Positions 1 through 7,185 are shown, counted from the stretch's first letter. The stretch is DNA of 30,581 nt from UBA6624 sp964517115 [NCBI: uncultured bacterium] (GCA_964517115.1 CAZFBE010000011.1:1-30581), one strand, 5' to 3'. Made by a program: numbers and translations. The notes: generated from the sequence alone by a model not told the origin.

Positions 1-2
1 CA

Positions 3-1064
3 CCTGATGATGTTTCTGGCCTAATGGCAATGCTGAGAAGCGAATTTGACGCAGAGCTGGCTGAAGTCAGGGCTGCAATTGCTGCAAACGAATTGAGGAT
101 AGACGCTCTTTCCGGCGAGGTCATGGACCTTTGGGAAGAGGTTGACAATCTTGATGACAGGATGAGCAGGATTGGCCCTGGTGGCGGTTCAGGATTCAAT
201 TTCCACTATGGATTTGAGATGAACGAGCAAAGCATGGGCAACAATGACCAGAACCTTTGGGGAACAGCAAGAATGGATATGGCTCATGAGAGCGGAGACT
301 TCATGTTCGGGCTTTCCCTTCAGACATGGGGTGACGATGCGGCTATGAAAAACATGTTTGGAACCCCTTGGAAAAGCTGGGTTCCCCTTGAAAACAGTTT
401 CGCAAACACTGGAGACCCTTTTGATTGGGACTTCATGCTTCATGAGACATACATGGTTTACAACGGCAAGTCATCAGATTACGGACTTGACTATGTTGCA
501 GGAAGGTTTGAACCCTTTTGGTCACAGACGAACCTTACATGGAACCCACGAACAGCTTTTGAAGGTTTTGTGATTGGTGGTGAAATCAAGCAATACAGGT
601 TTGTCACTGGTTGGATGCAAAACGCAAACAATGGCGAGGACACCAACTTTCTCCAGCTTTCTTCAGACTCCTTGGTTTTCGGTGTTCCGGGAACGATTGG
701 ATGGACAGAGGATGGGTTAGACAATAAGGCATGGAGCCTTGGCTCAAACATCAACCTCATCAACAAGGACCTTGCTGTGAACTGGATGTGGGCAGACAAT
801 GGCAACAGGGATGCCAGCTCCTTTGAGGTCATGACAGGTGTTGACCTTCTTGACGGCTGGAATGGAAAACTTGCCTGGAGAAAGGTTGGAACAGGACATG
901 TAAGCAATTTTGGCTCATATGCAGCAGGAGTTGATTACTGGTCCCTAGGCGTTTCAAGGATGGCTGCTGACAACGTAAAGATGTCATGGGTTTTTGACAC
1001 AGGCCAAACTGCTTCTTTAGGAAGCGGTTGGCAGCTTTCATGGAGAGTAGAGGGCGACTTCTAG
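3..1064 (+). CDS. Outer-membrane porin-like protein, 3' part (probable SLH-porin family)
   Basis: The frame is open from base 3 at the window edge, so the gene is 5'-truncated; the ATG at 24 is probably internal. Residues after the edge (PDDVSGLMAMLRSEFDAELA) and the next ~45 form a charged heptad-like coiled coil. A Gly-rich linker (GPGGGSG) follows, then ~290 residues rich in aromatic/Gly/Asn alternation typical of a beta-barrel. The protein ends in Phe (RVEGDF), like the C-terminal signal of many outer-membrane proteins. The layout coiled coil plus barrel, with the characteristic EF-AEL stretch, matches SLH-domain porins (OmpM, SomA, SlpA), in which an N-terminal SLH domain binds the cell wall; that domain would lie upstream of the window. 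Likely role: an abundant diffusion channel tethering the outer membrane to peptidoglycan. The family call is from pattern only. Another kind of barrel protein is possible. Confidence 0.7.
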   Translation, partial: PDDVSGLMAMLRSEFDAELAEVRAAIAANELRIDALSGEVMDLWEEVDNLDDRMSRIGPGGGSGFNFHYGFEMNEQSMGNNDQNLWGTARMDMAHESGDFMFGLSLQTWGDDAAMKNMFGTPWKSWVPLENSFANTGDPFDWDFMLHETYMVYNGKSSDYGLDYVAGRFEPFWSQTNLTWNPRTAFEGFVIGGEIKQYRFVTGWMQNANNGEDTNFLQLSSDSLVFGVPGTIGWTEDGLDNKAWSLGSNINLINKDLAVNWMWADNGNRDASSFEVMTGVDLLDGWNGKLAWRKVGTGHVSNFGSYAAGVDYWSLGVSRMAADNVKMSWVFDTGQTASLGSGWQLSWRVEGDF

Positions 1065-1086
1065 TTTCCTGAAAAGGAACATACAC

Positions 1087-1131
1087 GGCAACGATGCTTT
1101 GGCGGTATATGCTGCACAAAGCATCATTGCC
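1087..1131. repeat. Imperfect inverted repeat (hairpin) after the porin gene
   Basis: The 15-base arm 1087-1101 (GGCAACGATGCTTTG) pairs with 1117-1131 (CAAAGCATCATTGCC) with one C/A mismatch, leaving a 15-base loop. It lies 22 bases after the porin stop codon. The + strand continues with an A-run (1133-1139), not a T-run, so it is not a standard intrinsic terminator for the porin. It could still stabilise the 3' end of the porin mRNA or end transcription without a U-tract. Confidence 0.6.
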
Positions 1132-1266
1132 CAAAAAAACCCCGGATCATGGTGCACAGGGTCTGAGGAAAACCCAAACCCAAAACACCCCAAAGAACCA
1201 CACATATTCTTAGGTGAACCACCAGAAGGCATCGCCTATCAGAACCTAAAGACAACACTGTATCTT

Positions 1267-1270
1267 GGAG
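1267..1270 (+). promoter_or_regulatory. Ribosome binding site favouring the ATG at 1279
   Basis: GGAG lies 8 bases before the ATG at 1279. The only longer start, TTG at 1099, has no Shine-Dalgarno match and sits inside the hairpin stem. This motif is the main reason for the shorter gene model. Confidence 0.5.
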
Positions 1271-1278
1271 AAAAATCA

Positions 1279-2202
1279 ATGAGGGTTGCCTCAAACCCCA
1301 TAGATCTGTGTACAGACATACAGGACATGGAGGGTTGCGAGACAGAAATATCAGATTTGATGATAGCAGCACAAGCACGGGAGTGGGACAAGCATGCGCT
1401 GGAGTATCTTGCACAAAAGACAGGGGTTCCCGTTGACAGAAGCTTCTCCTTTTTCCCACCGAAAAAAGAATACCAATTTTCCAAACACAAGGATTCCAGC
1501 TGGATTAAGTGGCTTCAAATGCTACTTGTTGCAACCGGCTCAAGCCAACCGACCGAAAACAGGTTGACAGGTATTGCAGAGTTGTTGTCGAAAGAAATAA
1601 GGCCCTGGATGATGCTTAACATCAACACCCAGAGAAAAGAGACAAAAAACATGTGGGAACTTTCCGGTGGCGAAATTACAAATGAGCCACCTGAAAGAAA
1701 CTGCCATGTTTCAACAGACAGGATTGCAAAATCTCTCAACTGGCCAAAGTTAAGATTTGTGCAAGTGGTTGGAACTGCCAACGGGAAACATTCAGGAGAA
1801 CTTCATATCTCACAAGACATCCCAAATGCAGCCCCAACCGAAGAAAACCTTATTGTTGGTTGTATGAGGATGGGAGATTCTGATTTCCCTGCAAGGGAGG
1901 GGAGGAGAGTTTTTGTAGGTGCATGGTTTGATGAAGAGTGGTTTAAGCAATCCCTTTTTGCAAAAAAAAGAATTTATAGAATTCTCAAAAAGAAGGCAGA
2001 AGGTTGGTATCCAGACTTTATAGAGGATGATTACCTTGTGCCAAAAGAAGCAACTCGTTTTGACGGAGCATATGACAGAGCTCCTTCCAATAAAACATAC
2101 AGAGAAATACAAAAAACATTAAACGGAAACAAAATGCTTGGAGTTTTGGGTCTTCCGAAAAGTTTTCATCTTGCAAAAGCAGATACAAAAATATTAAACT
2201 AA
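1279..2202 (+). CDS. Hypothetical protein, unrecognised
   Basis: I do not recognise this protein. From the ATG at 1279 it is 307 residues. The frame is open upstream and a TTG at 1099 would give 367 residues, but that TTG has no ribosome binding site and lies in a hairpin. The in-frame stretch 1132-1278 still reads like protein, so the true start is uncertain. There is no signal peptide or membrane segment. The composition is mixed and looks like a soluble globular protein, with a basic patch KKRIYRILKKKAEGWYPDF and a GCMRMGDSDFP stretch in the last third. It is the only plus-strand gene between the porin and the minus-strand array, and its stop codon ends one base from the 3' end of a convergent tRNA-Arg gene. 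No function is proposed. Confidence 0.6.
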   Translation: MRVASNPIDLCTDIQDMEGCETEISDLMIAAQAREWDKHALEYLAQKTGVPVDRSFSFFPPKKEYQFSKHKDSSWIKWLQMLLVATGSSQPTENRLTGIAELLSKEIRPWMMLNINTQRKETKNMWELSGGEITNEPPERNCHVSTDRIAKSLNWPKLRFVQVVGTANGKHSGELHISQDIPNAAPTEENLIVGCMRMGDSDFPAREGRRVFVGAWFDEEWFKQSLFAKKRIYRILKKKAEGWYPDFIEDDYLVPKEATRFDGAYDRAPSNKTYREIQKTLNGNKMLGVLGLPKSFHLAKADTKILN

Positions 2203-2203
2203 A

Positions 2204-2276
2204 CACGCTTGGGAGGACTCGAACCTCCAACCTATGCCTTAGGAGGGCATCGCTCTGCCAGTTGAGCTACAAGCGC
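2204..2276 (-). tRNA. tRNA-Arg (anticodon CCT)
   Basis: Read on the minus strand, this 73-base sequence folds as a full cloverleaf. The acceptor GCGCTTG pairs with CAAGCGT (G1-U72 wobble), and the D-arm is GCTC/GAGC. The anticodon stem ATGCC/GGCAT has loop CTCCTAA, giving anticodon CCT (Arg, reads AGG). The T-stem is GGAGG/CCTCC with loop TTCGAGT, and the discriminator is G. CCA is not encoded. AGG is the Arg codon seen most often in the neighbouring genes, so this tRNA should carry heavy load. It is 10 bases downstream of a second tRNA-Arg and appears to be the last gene of the minus-strand array. Confidence 0.95.
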
Positions 2277-2286
2277 TTATTCAGCA

Positions 2287-2359
2287 CACGCTCGGCAGGA
2301 CTTGAACCTGCAACCTTCGGCTCCGCAAGCCGACGCTCTGCCAGTTGAGCTACGAGCGC
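2287..2359 (-). tRNA. tRNA-Arg (anticodon GCG)
   Basis: This is a 73-base cloverleaf on the minus strand. The acceptor is GCGCTCG/CGAGCGT, the D-arm GCTC/GAGC, and the anticodon stem TCGGC/GCCGA with loop TTGCGGA, so the anticodon is GCG. The T-arm is GCAGG/CCTGC, the discriminator is G, and no CCA is encoded. GCG reads CGC/CGU. Most bacteria read this box with an ACG anticodon whose A34 is deaminated to inosine by TadA, so a genomically encoded G34 is unusual. The nine bases between plsC and this gene suggest it is processed from the same transcript. Confidence 0.95.
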
Positions 2360-2368
2360 AAAAAATTT

Positions 2369-3064
2369 TTAACCTTTAAACTTTTCCCAAGACTCAGGCA
2401 AAGCTTTTTGCTCTTCTGGCAAAAGAGCATCAATTGCTTTTACAACTTGTTCAGTGAAGACTTTTGCTGAGTCTGTTGTTAGTTTGTTTTCAATAAAATC
2501 TTTTGAATCTATAGGGTCTCCAAAAACAATATCCAAAGGACATCTTTTTGGAACTCTCGTTCCCTTGGGGAATGATTTGTGAGAACCGACTATCCCAACA
2601 GGAACAACGGTTGCTTTTGATCTGTGGGCAATAGTTGCAGCCCCCGTTCTTGCCCAATGGGGTTTAAACCTCCCATCAGGACTCCTTGTCCCCTCTACAA
2701 AAAGACAAATATCCCAACCTCCGGCAAGAACATCAATTGCTATTCTTATGACACTGATACCAGCAGTTTTGCCAGTCTTGTAAACAGGAACCTGACCCCA
2801 AGACTTCATTCCAGCACCCAAAAGGCCCTTAAATAAAGCTGCTTTTGCCAAAAAACGAACAGGTCTAGGCCTGGAGGAAACAATAAGCGGGGGATCCAGG
2901 TGGCTGGTATGGTTTGCTACAAAGATAATTGGCTTGATGTTTTTAAATTTATCTTTTTTATTGAACCAGAAGGAGTTGCAAAGAAGCAGGAAAGTCCTAC
3001 AGCTATTTACAGCACACCAGTAAGAGGGAATGCTAAAGGGGTATTTTTTAGGATTTTTCAACAT
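2369..3064 (-). CDS. plsC: 1-acyl-sn-glycerol-3-phosphate acyltransferase
   Basis: This 231-residue membrane-associated acyltransferase adds the second acyl chain to lysophosphatidic acid, giving phosphatidic acid for phospholipid synthesis. The diagnostic motifs are present: NHTSHLD (the NHx4D catalytic motif) near residue 52, a phosphate-binding FVEGTRS about 75 residues later, and the later VVPVGI block. A hydrophobic N-terminal stretch (CRTFLLLCNSFWF) fits membrane association. The ATG start lies inside the end of cmk, overlapping by 17 bases, so translation is probably coupled. A cmk-plsC pair occurs in many bacteria. The stop codon is 9 bases before a tRNA-Arg gene. Confidence 0.92.
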   Translation of the reverse strand: MLKNPKKYPFSIPSYWCAVNSCRTFLLLCNSFWFNKKDKFKNIKPIIFVANHTSHLDPPLIVSSRPRPVRFLAKAALFKGLLGAGMKSWGQVPVYKTGKTAGISVIRIAIDVLAGGWDICLFVEGTRSPDGRFKPHWARTGAATIAHRSKATVVPVGIVGSHKSFPKGTRVPKRCPLDIVFGDPIDSKDFIENKLTTDSAKVFTEQVVKAIDALLPEEQKALPESWEKFKG

Positions 3065-3719
3065 AATTACAAATCAAAGAAACAACTTCTCTTACTTCCA
3101 ACAAGGTTGAGTCTATACAAAAAGCACCATCAGGAACAACAAGAGGGTTGTTTTTCCTTGTCTTGTCCTTATTGTCTCTTTCAAGGATTCCATCACCAGC
3201 TCCCCTTATCTCCAGGTTCCTCCTTTCAACCCGCTGTTCAAGAGACGCATCAAGGTAAACCTTCCAACCCGCATCTGGGAAAACAACAGAGCCAATATCC
3301 CTGCCCTCTATGATGATATAGTCATAATCACACCAACCATCACATGTAATTAGGTTTTTTATAAACCCAGAAACCAAAAAACGGTTTTTCTTATCTTTCG
3401 CGATTTCACTACTTTTTTTATCACAAACTTCACCATAAAAGTCACTTGTTATATTTTTTGAATCATTTTTCCCAACTATTTCCATGGTGTCAAGGAGGCT
3501 CCACCCATTCATGTTCATCATTTGGGCCAAGGCGTTTTCTGAACCCCCAAGAGAAGCGAGTATTTTTCCATAAAGAGCATCATGAGCAATCATTCTGTAA
3601 ATAAGTCCACTGCTAATGCAGCCAGAATTACCCAAAGCCCCTGCAAGGCTTTTTGAAACCGTTGTTTTTCCAGAGCCAGCAGGGCCATCAATTGATATTA
3701 TTCTAGAGTGGTCCTTCAT
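3048..3719 (-). CDS. cmk: Cytidylate kinase
   Basis: This cytoplasmic NMP kinase of 223 residues phosphorylates CMP and dCMP. A P-loop lies at the N-terminus (IDGPAGSGKTTVSKSLA). The Cmk-specific segment GRDIGSVVFPDAGWKVYLDA is followed by EQRVERR, the usual substrate and lid region. The middle region is less conserved than in textbook Cmk proteins but the length is normal. Its ATG overlaps the stop of the upstream secreted-protein gene as ATGA, and its end overlaps plsC by 17 bases. Confidence 0.93.
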   Translation of the reverse strand: MKDHSRIISIDGPAGSGKTTVSKSLAGALGNSGCISSGLIYRMIAHDALYGKILASLGGSENALAQMMNMNGWSLLDTMEIVGKNDSKNITSDFYGEVCDKKSSEIAKDKKNRFLVSGFIKNLITCDGWCDYDYIIIEGRDIGSVVFPDAGWKVYLDASLEQRVERRNLEIRGAGDGILERDNKDKTRKNNPLVVPDGAFCIDSTLLEVREVVSLICNYVEKS

Positions 3720-4546
3720 TGTCTAATCCACTCAATTGGAGGGTACCCTGATGACCAATGTGTAGTTTTTCCGTCTTTGATTTTGAAAAATATAGGAAAC
3801 CTTCCAATCTTTTCGTTTTCACCACAAAAAGAAAAACAAAAAGACCCAACAAGATTTTCAATTTCTGAAATCTTTATTTTCCCAACCCAAGGAACGGGAT
3901 CTTTTTTTAGGAAATCAACATTCACACCTAAATCCAATTCCAAAAACCTGACATTTTCCAGATCCAAAAATTCTTTTTTTGGAATTCTGTATGGATGATC
4001 AACAACAACCCATCCTTCCCTCAGCATGTTAAACGGAAGACCCCCTCCTTTTGTTTTGGTGAGCCAATCCTTTTTTAAAAGCGCCCTTTCTTCTTGTTTT
4101 AAGCGATCCATAGACTCTAAGATTGAAAACTTTTGCGAAATTCCCTTGCTGTCATTTAGCCAAAAAACAAAATCACCTTCTTCAAACTCTCCTTCTGAGT
4201 AAACTACGATGTCTGATCTCGAAAAATTACTAGATGGAAGGAACTCCGAAACAAATTCCTCAAGATCGTCTTCAAACAAGTACCCTTCAGGAACAGCGAT
4301 TTTTACCTCATACAGGGGCGAGTAGATTAAAAAATCATACAAAAGATCTACAAGCTCCTCAAAACTCCCTGATTCAAAGTCTAAAAGTCTCTTTTCTGGA
4401 AAGACGTGTAACTCAGGCATCACATTTGCAAAGCTCAAGGATGCATTTGTTTGAGATAGTGCTGGGTCTGGTTTTGTTTTTGGGACAGCAAGAAAAACAA
4501 AAAGAAAAACCAGAATAACAATTAATTTATTTTTGAACATTTTCAT
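3716..4546 (-). CDS. Hypothetical secreted protein
   Basis: I do not recognise this 276-residue protein. It begins with a short basic segment and a strongly hydrophobic stretch (LIVILVFLFVFLAV), a signal peptide or membrane anchor without a lipobox Cys. The rest is acidic and soluble-looking, with two nearby Cys (SFCFSFCGE) near residue 242. It sits between yidC and cmk, overlapping the end of yidC by 20 bases (14 if the second Met at 4540 is used) and the start of cmk by 4. The position next to yidC may be only operon packing; no function can be assigned. Expression is likely coupled to yidC. Confidence 0.8.
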   Translation of the reverse strand: MKMFKNKLIVILVFLFVFLAVPKTKPDPALSQTNASLSFANVMPELHVFPEKRLLDFESGSFEELVDLLYDFLIYSPLYEVKIAVPEGYLFEDDLEEFVSEFLPSSNFSRSDIVVYSEGEFEEGDFVFWLNDSKGISQKFSILESMDRLKQEERALLKKDWLTKTKGGGLPFNMLREGWVVVDHPYRIPKKEFLDLENVRFLELDLGVNVDFLKKDPVPWVGKIKISEIENLVGSFCFSFCGENEKIGRFPIFFKIKDGKTTHWSSGYPPIEWIRQ

Positions 4547-5282
4547 AATCCAACTTTTTATAGATCATCTTTGTTTGGAAAATGCTGACCACGTTGAAAA
4601 CTATAAAGTAAAAAATCAACCCTGCAGGAAAGAAAAGACCCCAAATCAGAATCATGAATGTGAATATTTTTGGATTGAAGGGCTGCGGCATGGCATCTTC
4701 TCCCTCTTTTTTTGCTGGCATCATTTGGTTTTGATAAAGAATTGTTGTCAGGAGATAAAAAGCCAACAAGAGCAATGCTGGCCAATAAAAGCTTATGAAG
4801 TTTGGATCATTTCCCCATGGAGAAGGCAAGGCCGTTGCACCAGGAAGCCTTTGGGCTTCGCTAAGGGTCGGAACAGTGCCAACGGGAGTTGCTCCAAGAT
4901 TGACGCCAAACAGATCCTGAGTCAGGAACACACCATTGTTTATTGAGTAGTCTCTAAGCATCCTAAAAAGAGCAATGATGATTGGGAACTGAATAAACAT
5001 CGGCAAGCATCCAGCCAAGGGGTTTGTTTTGTGCTTTTTGTACAGCTCCATTGTTTTTTGCTGGTATTCTTGGGGGTTTTTGCTCTTTAGAGAATCAAGT
5101 TTTTTAAGCTCCGGGGCCATTTTTTGCATCAATCGTTGGTTTTTCATTTGTTGAAAAGTTAATGGGTAAAGAGCTGTTTTAACCATGACTGTAAGTAAGA
5201 CAAGGTCCACTCCGTAAGAGCCGGTGAAAGAATGGATCATTTCAATAATAGAAAAAAAGGCTTTTGCAAGAAATTCCGTCAT
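4527..5282 (-). CDS. yidC: Membrane protein insertase YidC (short form)
   Basis: This is a YidC/Oxa1-family insertase of 251 residues, which places hydrophobic segments into the inner membrane. The hallmark region VKTALYPLTFQQMKNQ (about 34-49) marks the first conserved core helix. It is followed by a cytoplasmic helical hairpin (MQKMAPELKKLDSLKSKNPQ) and QFPIIIALFRMLRD. Three later hydrophobic helices end in FFPAGLIFYFIVFNVVSIFQ. The protein lacks the N-terminal signal-anchor and the ~200-residue periplasmic domain of proteobacterial YidC, so it resembles the Gram-positive or cyanobacterial type. The groove position that is Arg in E. coli (IVRGIMYPL) is Lys35 here. It overlaps yidD by 4 bases in the classical rpmH-rnpA-yidD-yidC order. 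Confidence 0.95.
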   Translation of the reverse strand: MTEFLAKAFFSIIEMIHSFTGSYGVDLVLLTVMVKTALYPLTFQQMKNQRLMQKMAPELKKLDSLKSKNPQEYQQKTMELYKKHKTNPLAGCLPMFIQFPIIIALFRMLRDYSINNGVFLTQDLFGVNLGATPVGTVPTLSEAQRLPGATALPSPWGNDPNFISFYWPALLLLAFYLLTTILYQNQMMPAKKEGEDAMPQPFNPKIFTFMILIWGLFFPAGLIFYFIVFNVVSIFQTKMIYKKLDYENVQK

Positions 5283-5488
5283 GTTAAGGGGTCATCCCCC
5301 CCTTTGAAAAAGGGATTACATTTCAAAACTCTCGAAACGGAGAGCACAAGGGCTTTCCAGGCGTTATATTTTTTAAAAGCCTTTAAAGAATACTCCGAAC
5401 AGGTTGGAGAAAACCTACAAGAAGGAGGGAATATGGGGCTGATGTTTTTTCTATAAAAAACAATCAAAGATACAAAAATCTTATTCAT
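5279..5488 (-). CDS. yidD: Membrane protein insertion efficiency factor YidD
   Basis: This 69-residue protein has the three-Cys YidD signature: YRKNISPIFPPSCRFSPTCSEYSLKAFKKYN followed later by the RVLKCNPFFKGGDDP block (shown here as separate motifs SCRFSPTCSEYS and KCNPFFKGGDDP). It is thought to assist YidC-mediated insertion at the inner membrane through an amphipathic N-terminal helix. The ATG overlaps the rnpA stop by 8 bases and its stop overlaps the yidC ATG (ATGA). The short length is normal for the family. Confidence 0.95.
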   Translation of the reverse strand: MNKIFVSLIVFYRKNISPIFPPSCRFSPTCSEYSLKAFKKYNAWKALVLSVSRVLKCNPFFKGGDDPLT

Positions 5489-5813
5489 TTTCCCAACACT
5501 CTAGCACAGATTTTAAAACCTTGTCCAGGTTTTTACCTGGGTCAGACGTTATCCTTAAAATTGCTGTTTTTGACTTTATTTGTTCTGTCTTTTTCCAAAA
5601 CCAAAAACGTATTTTTCTTTTGATAGAGTTTCTTTTAACCGCATTCCCGTATTTTCTTGGGATGACAATCCCAAGACGGGGACACAGGGAGTCTGTCTGC
5701 AGGAAGAAAAGCTCAACCCCGCTTATTATTTTATGAAACTTTCTAGGGGTTTTTTTAGGGTGAAAATAAAACCAACCGCGCAAGCTGGAACTCCAAAAAG
5801 AACCTTTGGACAA
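5481..5813 (-). CDS. rnpA: Ribonuclease P protein component
   Basis: This is the protein subunit of RNase P, which helps the RNA subunit remove 5' leaders from pre-tRNAs. The core motif RLGIVIPRKYGNAVKRNSIKRKIR (two parts: RLGIVIPRKYGNAV and KRNSIKRKIR) contains the conserved RNR-like helix. I place the start at TTG 5813, one base after the rpmH stop. This gives 110 residues and the usual 16 residues before the first conserved Phe, as in B. subtilis RnpA. A TTG at 5783 has a better Shine-Dalgarno (GGAG, 7-base spacing) but would trim the N-terminus. The frame stays open upstream across most of rpmH to a GTG at 5909, which would give 142 residues. The following yidD overlaps by 8 bases. Confidence 0.88.
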   Translation of the reverse strand: MSKGSFWSSSLRGWFYFHPKKTPRKFHKIISGVELFFLQTDSLCPRLGIVIPRKYGNAVKRNSIKRKIRFWFWKKTEQIKSKTAILRITSDPGKNLDKVLKSVLECWENE

Positions 5814-5814
5814 A

Positions 5815-5955
5815 CTAGTGGGTGAGCCTGGCTCTACCTTTGCGCCTTCTTGCCCTGACAACAGCCCTTCCGCCTGGGCGAAGCATTCTTTTTCTAAAGC
5901 CATGCACACGCTTTCTGTGCCTTTTTTTTGGTTGATATGTTCTTACTGTACTCAT
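5815..5955 (-). CDS. rpmH: 50S ribosomal protein L34
   Basis: This 46-residue, very basic protein reads [20 protein letters not shown] at its start and continues with [20 protein letters not shown], the unmistakable L34 signature (TYQP-K, HGFR-RM, GGR-V---RR-KGR). Its start is ATG 5955, with no strong Shine-Dalgarno. It occupies the second position of a large overlap, because the rnpA frame is open through most of it. It lies 24 bases after the thiolase stop, one of the few real gaps in the array. A TAGAAT hexamer 13 bases upstream could be a -10 element for a local promoter. Order rpmH-rnpA-yidD-yidC is the ancestral bacterial arrangement. No dnaA is seen nearby. Confidence 0.96.
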   Translation of the reverse strand: MSTVRTYQPKKRHRKRVHGFRKRMLRPGGRAVVRARRRKGRARLTH

Positions 5956-5979
5956 TGCGCAACGAGCAATTCTAACAGA

Positions 5980-7185
5980 TTAATTTAAATTCCTCTGAAA
6001 AATCATCCCTGTGCCATTGCCTCCTCCGAGGCATAATGTGGCAAAGGCTAACCCACCTGTTTCCCTTAGTTGTGAAGTTAACGACACCGCTATCCTTGCC
6101 CCAGAGCATCCAATCGGGTGACCCAGGGAGACGGCTCCCCCCAAGGGGTTTAGTTTTTTTCGGTCTAAATGTAACTCTCTTTCAAGAGCAACCATTTGAC
6201 ACGCAAAAGCTTCATTTATTTCAATTATTTCAAAATCACCAATACCTAACCCAAGATTTGTTTTTAAGTTTTGAAACACCGCAAGAGGGCTCATCAAAAC
6301 CTCCTGAGGGGGAACCCCACCATCCACACCATCCCTGATCCAGCACAAGGGATTGAGGTTTCTTTCTTTTACAGCACTACGTGAAGCCAAAACAACCGCA
6401 GCTCCACCATCATTGATCGAGGAAGAGTTTCCGGCGGTCACCTTCCCCCCTTTTTTAAAAACAGGCTTCAACGAGGCTAGTTTCTCGAGGGAGGTTTCTC
6501 TCGGACCTTCATCAAAACTCAAAATTCCCTCTGGCGCTGAACCTCCTTGCTTCATTCCCCCAGTTGCCATTCCAACAATTTCAGATCCCAGGATTTTTGT
6601 TTGAGAGGTTGATTTCAAATGGCTATCACATGCGTATTGGTCCATATCTTTTCTCGACACTTTGTATTCTTCAGCAACCCACTCCGCCGCTTCCCCCATG
6701 TGTTTTTTGCTATAAGCATCTGTTAGTCCATCTGCAAGCATCCCATCTTCAAGAAACATGTTCCCATACCCCGTTCCCCAACGGCTTTTTCTAGAGTAGT
6801 AAGGGGCATTAGACATTGATTCCATTCCCCCTGCCAAAACAAAGTCATGTTCACCACCCCTGATTGATTGTGCTGCAAGGTGAATTGCCTTGAGCCCACT
6901 TCCACAAACCATGTTTACGGTAAAGGCACCAGTGCTTTCCAGCATTCCAGCTCCAAGAGCAACCTGTCTCGCGGGGTTTTGTCCAGCTCCGGCTTGTAAA
7001 ACCTGTCCAAAAACAGCAAAAGAAATATCCTGAATATTTATCCCTGATTGCGTGATTGCACTTTTAGAAGCTGTTACCCCAAGGTCCACAGCGCTAAGCG
7101 AAGCCAAGCCTCCACCAAACCTTCCAACAGGGGTTCTTTTTGCCCCAACAACTGCAACAGGTTCAGCAAGTTTAATTTTTTTCAT
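5980..7185 (-). CDS. Acetyl-CoA C-acetyltransferase (thiolase)
   Basis: This type II thiolase of 401 residues (usual ~393) condenses two acetyl-CoA to acetoacetyl-CoA or runs the reverse reaction. The nucleophilic Cys94 lies in NMVCGSGL. NEAFA, His356 in GHPIGCSGAR and Cys385 in CLGGGNG complete the active site. I use ATG 7185, preceded by GGA at normal spacing; a TTG at 7197 would add four residues. It overlaps the upstream HMGL-like gene by 14 bases, so the two are probably co-translated. A 3-hydroxybutyryl-CoA dehydrogenase at the far end of the window could use its product. The substrate could instead be a longer 3-ketoacyl-CoA. Confidence 0.93.
   Translation of the reverse strand: MKKIKLAEPVAVVGAKRTPVGRFGGGLASLSAVDLGVTASKSAITQSGINIQDISFAVFGQVLQAGAGQNPARQVALGAGMLESTGAFTVNMVCGSGLKAIHLAAQSIRGGEHDFVLAGGMESMSNAPYYSRKSRWGTGYGNMFLEDGMLADGLTDAYSKKHMGEAAEWVAEEYKVSRKDMDQYACDSHLKSTSQTKILGSEIVGMATGGMKQGGSAPEGILSFDEGPRETSLEKLASLKPVFKKGGKVTAGNSSSINDGGAAVVLASRSAVKERNLNPLCWIRDGVDGGVPPQEVLMSPLAVFQNLKTNLGLGIGDFEIIEINEAFACQMVALERELHLDRKKLNPLGGAVSLGHPIGCSGARIAVSLTSQLRETGGLAFATLCLGGGNGTGMIFQRNLN

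Noticed and set aside
491-907. Minus-strand 138-residue frame inside the porin gene
   Set aside because: Antisense to the barrel gene; it has no ribosome site and its composition follows from the sense codons.
1087-1140. Intrinsic terminator for the porin gene
   Set aside because: A strong stem is followed by an A-run on the + strand rather than a T-run, so it does not fit a standard Rho-independent terminator.
2900-3313. Plus-strand 137-residue frame across plsC and cmk
   Set aside because: It crosses two well-supported minus-strand genes and shows no family pattern.
5815-5909. rnpA N-terminal extension from GTG 5909 as the real start
   Set aside because: Those residues are rpmH read in another frame and lack RnpA similarity; the family-consistent start is TTG 5813. 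Kept as a finding because a Thermus-like extension cannot be excluded.
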